Origin: an uncultured Verrucomicrobiae bacterium
GTDB lineage: Bacteria; Verrucomicrobiota; Verrucomicrobiia; Verrucomicrobiales; Akkermansiaceae
Direction: 5' to 3'
Length of the DNA: 27,694 bases
NCBI GenBank assembly: GCA_937957985.1
Contig: CALGOH010000092.1
Span: 1 to 27,694 of the forward strand
The position numbers were made by a program, and so were the translations under genes. The stretch's first letter is position 1, and each line of letters starts with the position of its first letter. The notes beneath the pieces were generated by a model. It saw only the letters and a list, made by a program, of their open reading frames with translations. It made no database searches and was not told the DNA's origin. Below are positions 9,618 through 15,490 of this stretch, one piece after another.

Positions 9618-9620
9618 CTA
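9618..9620 (-). other. In-frame amber codon between the membrane-protein ORF and the VWA ORF
   Basis: On the minus strand the context is AAG GAA TAG GGG GAC TTG. The frame before the stop (from 10781) and the frame after it (to 6336) are the same and otherwise uninterrupted. Removing this single codon would give one protein of about 1,480 residues: cytoplasmic domain, one TM helix, low-complexity linker, TPR, Wzz-like region and VWA. It may be a genuine gene boundary, a nonsense mutation, a sequencing error or a readthrough site. Confidence 0.9.
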
Positions 9621-10781
9621 TTCCTTGTGCTTTCCATCGGTGGCGAACGCCTGCCCATCGGCATGCCGCACGCCGCTCTGGTCAACTGAACCGCCGCCCG
9701 GCGCGATTCCGTTGGCGTTCTCCTCGGAATACAGGTTGAGACTGCCGCCCTGCCCGGTTTCGAGATCGGAAAGCCGGACGTTGCCTTCCTGGCCACGCTT
9801 TTGATCAAACAGCCGTCCCAATGATGGAGCATCTCCAAGCTCGGGCATCACGCCTCCGCCTCCTCCGCCACCGCCCCCATCCGAGGTGCCATTGGCCGCG
9901 AAGGCATCGACGCTGCGGGTCTCAATCTCGGGAAGCTGGGCCGGACTGGCCGGACGGCTGGCCGCGATCGGCCCCGCCGTGTTCGAGGAAGGCGCCGACG
10001 GCCTCTTCTCCGCGGCCAACGCCTCGCGCTCCAGTTCCGGGGAAGCCTCCGGCAACCGGTCCGCCTTCTTCTCCAGTTCGGCCACGCGCTGCGGGCTGTT
10101 CAAGATCGCATCGATCGAGTCCCGCGTGACCGCCGCGTCGCCGGATCGCAGACCTCCGGTGAGGATGTTGGCGGCTCCAGACTCCGCCTTCGGAGCGTTC
10201 GCCAATTCCCCGCCCGGGAGCCGGATCGGCCTCGGCGTTCCCTCGATCAACTCCTCGGGGAGGGATGCCTTGCCCCGGGCTCTCGCTTCGGACTCCGCGA
10301 CCATCATCAGATCGACCATTTCGCCATCCCGCGCGGAATAGGACACGATCGGAGACTCCATTCGCGCCACCGCCTTCCGCTGCCGCAACACCATCGGCGC
10401 CGACAAGCCTCCTAGTATCACCAGTAGGACCAGCACCGCGGCGATCGCCAATAACCGCCGGCGGACCGCGCGACCACGGTCGCGCCTCGAACGTCCGTCC
10501 GCGACCGGTCTCGCGCGGTCCTTTCCTCCCACGACCTCCAGCACCTTCGCCCGTTTCTCCTCGGAAAGCTTCAACGCCTCGGCGTCCTTGTCCCGGATCA
10601 GCCCATCGAGCATCCGCATCCGGCGGGCGAAGAGCGCCGCCTCCGGATCCTTCCTGCAAAGCTCCTCCAACTCGGACGCCTCGAAGGCCGAGGCCTCGCC
10701 CAGCACCCAGGCCACGATCCGCGCTTCCAGCGCCTCGTCGCCCACCGCCTCAAGCGGCTTGTTGGAATCATCATTCGTCAT
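9618..10781 (-). CDS. Single-pass membrane protein in anti-sigma position, Gly/Pro-rich C-terminal half
   Basis: The protein has 387 residues. Residues 1-100 look cytoplasmic and helical (ARIVAWVLGEASAFEASELE near 20-39), followed by an Arg-rich stretch and a TM helix at about 109-132. The rest is low-complexity, probably extracytoplasmic, with a run of nine glycines near 302-310. It starts 22 bp after the ECF sigma gene, and this position and topology (cytoplasmic N-domain, one TM, outside tail) match membrane anti-sigma factors. No HxxxCxxC zinc motif is visible, so it is not a classical ZAS protein, and sigma binding is inferred only from context. Its tail continues in frame, past a TAG, into the VWA protein. 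It may be the N-terminal part of what is, or was, one larger protein. Confidence 0.8.
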   Translation of the reverse strand: MTNDDSNKPLEAVGDEALEARIVAWVLGEASAFEASELEELCRKDPEAALFARRMRMLDGLIRDKDAEALKLSEEKRAKVLEVVGGKDRARPVADGRSRRDRGRAVRRRLLAIAAVLVLLVILGGLSAPMVLRQRKAVARMESPIVSYSARDGEMVDLMMVAESEARARGKASLPEELIEGTPRPIRLPGGELANAPKAESGAANILTGGLRSGDAAVTRDSIDAILNSPQRVAELEKKADRLPEASPELEREALAAEKRPSAPSSNTAGPIAASRPASPAQLPEIETRSVDAFAANGTSDGGGGGGGGGVMPELGDAPSLGRLFDQKRGQEGNVRLSDLETGQGGSLNLYSEENANGIAPGGGSVDQSGVRHADGQAFATDGKHKE

Positions 10782-10803
10782 TCGGTCATTCGGACTTCAT
10801 CAT

Positions 10804-11364
10804 TCACCCCTCTGGTCCCTCCACGCCCATCCGCCGCAGCGAGGTCGCCAGGCCCTTGAGCAGGTGGTGGAGCTTGTAGCCGACGTTGCCGACCGAGAGG
10901 CCGGTCCGCTGGCTGATCTGCTCGTATTTCAATTCCTCGTCGTATTTCAGGAGCAGCAGGGTGCGGTCGTCGTCGGGCATCTCGGCGATCAGCATCCGCA
11001 CCGCCCCGGCCGCCTCCATCCGTGCCAGTTCCTCGCCCGGCGCGGCCTCCACCGACCACTCCGGCGTTTCATCCTTGGAAACCTCGCGCTTGTGGTCGCG
11101 CAGGTGGTTCAGGGCGAGATTCCGAACCGTGCGGAATAGCCAGGCCCGGGGGGTGACCACCTCGTCCCAGTGGGCGTGGAGCTTGAGAAAGGCGTCCTGA
11201 ACGATGTCCTCCGCCACCTCGCGACGCCCGAGCATGCCGCAGGCGAATCGCAGCAACGGCCCTTCCTCGGCCTCGAAGACCTCGCGAAGGCTCGCTTTCT
11301 CCGTCTTCATCGGGCCGAAGGAGAGAACCGCGGCCGATTCAGCGGCGGCGGATCCAAGTTTCAT
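10804..11364 (-). CDS. ECF-type RNA polymerase sigma factor
   Basis: The protein has 186 residues. The sigma region 2 signature includes REVAEDIVQDAFLKLHAHW and PRAWLFRTVRNLALNHLRDH, which is the typical ECF core-binding and -10 recognition helix pattern. Region 4 includes LKYEQISQRTGLSVGNVGYK, a helix-turn-helix that would read the -35 element. It is the first gene of the four-gene minus-strand cluster and probably directs its transcription and that of unknown targets. The first 18 residues look dispensable: the conserved part begins soon after Met19 (ATG at 11310, MKTEKASLREVF), which may be the true start. Neither start has a convincing Shine-Dalgarno. Confidence 0.93.
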   Translation of the reverse strand: MKLGSAAAESAAVLSFGPMKTEKASLREVFEAEEGPLLRFACGMLGRREVAEDIVQDAFLKLHAHWDEVVTPRAWLFRTVRNLALNHLRDHKREVSKDETPEWSVEAAPGEELARMEAAGAVRMLIAEMPDDDRTLLLLKYDEELKYEQISQRTGLSVGNVGYKLHHLLKGLATSLRRMGVEGPEG

Positions 11365-11484
11365 GACGCGGCGACAACATGCTCCTCTTTGGGTAACGAC
11401 ACACCATTCCCGGAATCCTTGGAAGAATTTCGTGTTTTAGTGACAATCTCCCTCAATGCCCGCAGCCGGCCCTCCTACCTGTGG

Positions 11485-11503
11485 CATGACCGTCCCGGTC
11501 ATG
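11485..11503. repeat. Palindrome 1, CATGACCG-N3-CGGTCATG
   Basis: This is a perfect 8-bp inverted repeat around TCC. The same arms recur at 11623-11641 with a different centre (TGA), 138 bp away centre to centre. Identical arms with a variable centre fit a dimeric regulator operator or a dispersed hairpin repeat. No run of T follows, so a terminator is unlikely. Confidence 0.65.
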
Positions 11504-11546
11504 AATCGGCCAAGTGCTCGGGCCTGCGAACCCCGGCTTCGATCAC

Positions 11547-11570
11547 GATGACGCCCGATCGCCCGTCATC
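11547..11570. repeat. Palindrome 2, GATGACG-N10-CGTCATC
   Basis: This is a 7-bp perfect inverted repeat with a 10-nt centre, lying between palindromes 1 and 3. Its arms resemble theirs (ATGACG against ATGACCG). It could be a degenerate related site or a coincidence. Confidence 0.4.
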
Positions 11571-11622
11571 CCGGCAGCGCGCCTCACGGAGACACCCGGG
11601 CTGTCGGCAGGTCCCGACCGTT

Positions 11623-11641
11623 CATGACCGTGACGGTCATG
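11623..11641. repeat. Palindrome 3, CATGACCG-N3-CGGTCATG
   Basis: This has the same 8-bp arms as palindrome 1, around TGA. It lies 80 bp upstream of the tatC start. The inner core ACCGTGACGGT occurs in reverse complement (ACCGTCACGGT) at 14112-14122, just past yicC. Confidence 0.65.
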
Positions 11642-11720
11642 CCACTGACAGGAGAGCCCCGCGCACACCGTTTGACACTTGCGCCGCCGCGCCGCGGGGC
11701 CAACGATCCGCCCGCGCTCC

Positions 11721-13043
11721 ATGTATCTGCTGAAAAAGGTCTTTCAACTGCGGGACAAGTCGAATCCCGACATGGAAAAGCCTTTCCTCGAACACCTCGA
11801 GGACCTGCGTATCATGATCACGCGGGTGGTGCTGACCCTCCTCATCAGCACCATCGCCTGCTTCATGCTGCAGGACCGCGTGATGGAGCTGCTGCGCAAG
11901 CCCGCCGAGGACGTGTGGGAGACCCACGTCGCCAACACGCTGCCCGACGGAATCGACGTCCACGACTGGGAAACCGCCCGAGGCGCGCTGCGGAGTTCGC
12001 TGGTGCTGCCGGAAGTCGAACGGGGACCCTACCTCGCCCATTTCGACGAGCCCATCCCCCGCCTCGCCCGCGCCGCCGCCCACCTCTACGCCTCCCTTGG
12101 CCTTCCCGAAGATCAGCGCGCATCCTACCTCGAAGCCATCGGCAGCGATGACCAGGAACTCAAGGACACGATCACCGCCCTGATCGATTCCGAGGTCGAT
12201 CCCAACCCGAACGCGGAACCGAACCTCAAGATGATGTCCGCCCTCAAGCCGGCGGAGCCGTTCATGCTCTCCATGAAACTGGCGTTCTTCGCCGGCATCG
12301 TCGTCTCCTTCCCCTTCCTGCTGTTCTTCATCCTCCAGTTCGTCCTCCCCGGCCTGCACACCCACGAGCGCAAGATCCTGTGGCCGGCGATGGCGGTCGG
12401 CTTCGGCCTGTTCCTGGGCGGCGTGCTCTTCGCCTACTTCGTGGTCCTGCCGCGGGCCCTCGCCTTCTTCTTCGAGTGGGGCCAGGGCCTCGGCGTCGCC
12501 TCCGACTGGCGGATCGGCTGGTACATCAGCTTCGCCACCCAGTTCACCCTGCTCTTCGGGCTCTCCTTCGAACTGCCGGTGGTCATCATGGCCCTGGTGA
12601 AGATCGGATTGCTGAATTTCGAAATGATGAGCCGCACCCGCTCCTACGCGATCCTGACGATCGTCGTGCTGGCGGCCATGATCACACCCACCGGCGACCT
12701 CATCACCCTTTCCATGATGGCCGTGCCGATGTACGTCCTCTATGAAATCTGCATCCTGCTGGCATGGTTCGACCGCAAGAAGCAGCGGCGGGAGGAAGCG
12801 GAGGAGGAGGAAAAGCGCCTCAACCGCCTGCTCGATGAACCGCAGGACGATTCCGGCGAGGGCGAGGAGGAGGAAGACATCGGCGACGACCTTTCCGACG
12901 AGCCGCGGCATGGCGACGACGAGCCCTACGACCCGGATTTCGACGAGGATCACGATCGCGCCGAGGACGACCGGACCGACGGCCCCTACGATCCGTATGA
13001 TCCCGATCGACCCGAGGACGGAAACGATCGACCCAACCCCTGA
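11721..13043 (+). CDS. tatC: Sec-independent protein translocase subunit TatC, with enlarged periplasmic loop
   Basis: From ATG 11721 the protein has 440 residues. TatC is the twin-arginine signal receptor of the Tat translocase in the inner membrane. The conserved N-terminal motif FLEHLEDLR is at 22-30, followed by TM1. From about 171 the standard TatC core follows with the remaining helices: ALKPAEPF, HERKILWP, AYFVVLPRALAFF, FELPVVIMALVKIG, and ITPTGDLITL leading to PMYVLYE. Two features are unusual. The TM1-TM2 loop spans about residues 51-180, some 90 residues longer than the roughly 40-residue loop of E. coli. The last 90 or so residues form a charged, very acidic, probably disordered tail. 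An upstream in-frame start at 11679 would add 14 arginine-rich residues and seems unlikely. yicC follows after 18 bp, so the two are probably cotranscribed. Confidence 0.95.
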   Translation: MYLLKKVFQLRDKSNPDMEKPFLEHLEDLRIMITRVVLTLLISTIACFMLQDRVMELLRKPAEDVWETHVANTLPDGIDVHDWETARGALRSSLVLPEVERGPYLAHFDEPIPRLARAAAHLYASLGLPEDQRASYLEAIGSDDQELKDTITALIDSEVDPNPNAEPNLKMMSALKPAEPFMLSMKLAFFAGIVVSFPFLLFFILQFVLPGLHTHERKILWPAMAVGFGLFLGGVLFAYFVVLPRALAFFFEWGQGLGVASDWRIGWYISFATQFTLLFGLSFELPVVIMALVKIGLLNFEMMSRTRSYAILTIVVLAAMITPTGDLITLSMMAVPMYVLYEICILLAWFDRKKQRREEAEEEEKRLNRLLDEPQDDSGEGEEEEDIGDDLSDEPRHGDDEPYDPDFDEDHDRAEDDRTDGPYDPYDPDRPEDGNDRPNP

Positions 13044-13061
13044 CCCCGCCGACCGCCCCCC

Positions 13062-13937
13062 ATGAACTCGATGACCGGATTCGGCCGCGGCGCGGCCAGC
13101 AACGATCAGCTCAGCGCGACGGTCGAGATCTCCGGCGTGAACCGCAAGCAGGCGGAGGTGGTCGTGCAGGGCGTCCGCGACCAGATCGAGATCGAAAACC
13201 GCATCCGCAAGGAGGTCCTGTCGAAGGTCTCGCGGGGGCGCTTGCAGGTCGTCGTGACGCTCGGTCGCCCCGAAGGCATCTCCGACGCCGTGACGATCAA
13301 CACGGCGCTGGCCGCCCAACTCGAGCGCGCCTTCGGCGAACTGTCGGCAACCCTCGGGCGTCCGCTGGAGGTCACTCCAGGCGACCTGCTGAAGGTTCCG
13401 GACCTGGTTCGATTCGAGGAAGCGGTCCCCGACGCCAGCACTGCATGGACGGTGATCGGGCCGGCCCTCGACGAGGCGCTTTCCCAACTGCTCGCGATGC
13501 GCCGCGCCGAGGGTGCCGACCTCGCCAGCGACCTCCTCGACCGGCTGTCGCGGCTCGAAGGCCTGCGCGACGAGATCGCCGCACTCGCCCCGAACCGTCC
13601 CGAGCGCTACCGCGAACTGCTGCTCAAGCGGCTCTCCGATTGCGGCCTCGAACTCGACCTCGGTGACGATCGACTGCTGCGCGAGATCGCGCTTTTCGCC
13701 GACCGCTGCGACATCAGCGAGGAAACCACCCGGCTCGACGCCCACTTCAAGCGCTTCCGCGAGTATTCCGCCGCCGGCGAACCCGCCGGCCGTCCCCTCG
13801 ATTTCCTCTGCCAGGAGATCCACCGCGAGTTCAACACCATCGGTTCGAAGGCCTCCGACTCCGCCATCGCGCAGCACGTCGTCACCGCCAAGACCGAACT
13901 CGAGAAGATCCGCGAGCAGGTGCAGAACGTGGAGTAG
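13062..13937 (+). CDS. yicC: YicC/YloC family endoribonuclease
   Basis: The 291 residues match the usual length of the family. The N-terminus begins with the hallmark MNSMTGFGRG. The C-terminal domain carries REIALFADRCDISEE and the highly conserved RPLDFLCQEIHREFNTIGSK. Family members have been reported to act as endoribonucleases on RNA. Many bacteria have guanylate kinase (gmk) immediately downstream; here that partner is absent and the next gene is on the opposite strand. The gene follows tatC by 18 bp. Confidence 0.95.
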   Translation: MNSMTGFGRGAASNDQLSATVEISGVNRKQAEVVVQGVRDQIEIENRIRKEVLSKVSRGRLQVVVTLGRPEGISDAVTINTALAAQLERAFGELSATLGRPLEVTPGDLLKVPDLVRFEEAVPDASTAWTVIGPALDEALSQLLAMRRAEGADLASDLLDRLSRLEGLRDEIAALAPNRPERYRELLLKRLSDCGLELDLGDDRLLREIALFADRCDISEETTRLDAHFKRFREYSAAGEPAGRPLDFLCQEIHREFNTIGSKASDSAIAQHVVTAKTELEKIREQVQNVE

Positions 13938-13940
13938 GAG

Positions 13941-13960
13941 GTGGCGCGCCCCCGCGCCAC
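13941..13960 (+). terminator. GC-rich hairpin just after yicC, possible terminator
   Basis: This is a perfect 8-bp stem GTGGCGCG/CGCGCCAC with a CCCC loop, four bases after the yicC stop. No T-tract follows, so intrinsic termination is uncertain. It could instead stabilise the mRNA 3' end. Confidence 0.4.
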
Positions 13961-14110
13961 GGCCCTGACGGCTCGCCCCTCCCGAAAACCGCCGATCCTC
14001 CCAGAAACCCACTCATTGGCAGCAGGACGAGGGCGTCCCGCCTCCAAGCCACTACGCTGCACGCTTGGAACTTGAAACCTCCCACCTGACACTTCGCGCC
14101 GTCAGCGGAA

Positions 14111-14123
14111 TACCGTCACGGTA
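14111..14123. repeat. Short palindrome TACCGT-C-ACGGTA
   Basis: This is a 6-bp perfect inverted repeat between yicC and the end of the convergent beta-helix gene. Its core ACCGTCACGGT is the reverse complement of the core of palindrome 3. The rest of 13961-14140 shows no gene. The site may belong to the same repeat family or be chance. Confidence 0.35.
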
Positions 14124-14140
14124 CAGGCATCGGAGAGCAC

Positions 14141-15460
14141 CTACCTCTGACCCGAAAGCCTCGTGACCGTATTGTTGGCGATGTCTCCCCGCACCTCCCC
14201 GAAACTGGAGACGGAATTACTGGTCGCTCCTTTGTCCAAGGTGATCGAGTACTCGGTACGATTGATGATGGTGCTGTTCTTGGCGGTCACGAGAATCGTG
14301 CGCTTATCCTTGGCATCCAGCGGGCCCGGGTGGCGATTCAAGGTGATGTGATGATTTCGGCCGCCAATCTCCATGATGTGGTGATCCCCGGTGGCATCCG
14401 GCGACGGGAGGATGGTCCACTCCGCCTTCGTGCCTGACCGCTTCAGCCGGTAGTCGGTCAAGGGTCCGTAGGATAAGTCGCCCTTGCAGTCGGAAAGCCG
14501 GCCCCCGTCCGGAAGGTTGTAGGCGACCCACTCACACTCGGTGACCGTGCAGTTCCTGACCGTGGCATCCTTGCCCAGATAGAGCCGTATGCCGCCACGC
14601 ATCCGGGTCACCGTGCAGTTTTCCACGGTGATGTTCCTTGCCGGCGCATACATGCGGATACCATCTTCGGAGAGCGAGTGGACTGCATTCCTGGGGAGCG
14701 GGATGTTGTCCCAGCGCGGGATTCTGTAGTCGGTGCGTTTGGGCAGGTCGTGCTCCGCCTTCTCCTCGAAAAGCTCCGCGGTCCTTCGGACCCTGCCTTC
14801 GATGTGGCTGTTCCTGATGACGTTGTCGTCGGCCGCTTGCTGGAGCACGATGCCGTGACCAAATGAGCGCATCTGCAGTTCGACCTTGTCGAGGACATTG
14901 CGGTTGCCCGTGATCAGGATTCCCGAGCGCTTGTCGAGGCCGAAACTCGCATCCCGACCAATGCCATAGTAGCTTCCGTAACCGTAGGGAAACGAACCGC
15001 GCGTGGTCATCTTGAGTCCCACGAGGGTGTTGTTGTCGCCCTCGATGCGCATCACCGGTGCCCTCAATCCGTTCGCCAGCGTTTTCCTATCCTGGTTGTA
15101 CGAGCTGAAATCCGTGACTTCCTGAAGGCCGTTTCGGTAGGTGTCTTCCACTTCACCGCCGATGATCCGATTCCCATCTCCTGTGATGAGGAAGTAGCTC
15201 TCATTGACCTCGCCGACGGTGGCATTGATGTGCACATCCGTGAGATCGATCCGGTTGTTTGATCCGGCGATGGCAATGCGACGTGCTTCCACGGGCAAAT
15301 CACGGATGTCGTATCTTCCCGGCGACACCTTGATCAACTGCCCGCTCTTTCTCGCCGCTTCATTCAGTGCTCGCAGCGATTCCACTTCTTGTTCACCGGC
15401 AGATGGGTGCACCAGCGCCGCGAAAAAGACGCCAACAATGACGGATCTACGCATTTTCAT
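14141..15460 (-). CDS. Secreted right-handed parallel beta-helix protein
   Basis: The protein has 439 residues with a signal peptide (MKMRRSVIVGVFFAALVHPSAG). The mature part is a series of about 22-residue imperfect repeats with Asn- and Gly-rich turns, such as ITGDGNRIIGGEVED, IEGDNNTLVGLKM, ITGNRNVLDKVEL, ADDNVIRNSHIEG, ARNITVENCTVTRM and DATVRNCTVTE. This is the parallel beta-helix coil pattern seen in pectate-lyase-like and related polysaccharide-active proteins. No family-specific catalytic motif is recognised, so the substrate is unknown and a binding or structural role is possible. It starts 30 bp after the larger beta-helix gene and is probably cotranscribed with it. No clear Shine-Dalgarno is visible. 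Confidence 0.85.
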   Translation of the reverse strand: MKMRRSVIVGVFFAALVHPSAGEQEVESLRALNEAARKSGQLIKVSPGRYDIRDLPVEARRIAIAGSNNRIDLTDVHINATVGEVNESYFLITGDGNRIIGGEVEDTYRNGLQEVTDFSSYNQDRKTLANGLRAPVMRIEGDNNTLVGLKMTTRGSFPYGYGSYYGIGRDASFGLDKRSGILITGNRNVLDKVELQMRSFGHGIVLQQAADDNVIRNSHIEGRVRRTAELFEEKAEHDLPKRTDYRIPRWDNIPLPRNAVHSLSEDGIRMYAPARNITVENCTVTRMRGGIRLYLGKDATVRNCTVTECEWVAYNLPDGGRLSDCKGDLSYGPLTDYRLKRSGTKAEWTILPSPDATGDHHIMEIGGRNHHITLNRHPGPLDAKDKRTILVTAKNSTIINRTEYSITLDKGATSNSVSSFGEVRGDIANNTVTRLSGQR

Positions 15461-15490
15461 CGATCATTGAGTCCAAAGTGCAGCTTCACT

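Larger units (their letters stand above)
11365..11720. other. 356-bp divergent intergenic region (sigma factor / tatC)
   Basis: No coding gene is supported here. The region holds three palindromes with ATGAC-type arms, annotated separately. A weak plus-strand promoter-like pair is present: TTGGAA at 11419-11424 and GACAAT at 11442-11447, spaced 17 bp, each matching four of six consensus bases. It presumably carries the promoters for both the sigma cluster and tatC. A TTGACA at 11672 has no -10 partner at normal spacing. Confidence 0.5.

Noticed and set aside
9850..9880. CCGCC-rich tandem tract as a structural repeat
   Set aside because: It simply encodes the nine-glycine run of the membrane protein and is ordinary coding low complexity.
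11672..11677. TTGACA as a -35 box for tatC
   Set aside because: There is no -10-like hexamer at 15-19 bp; the downstream sequence is almost pure G/C.
11637..14012. Minus-strand 791-codon open frame across tatC and yicC
   Set aside because: It is antisense to two well-recognised genes, has atypical composition, and its open phase mirrors their codon pattern.
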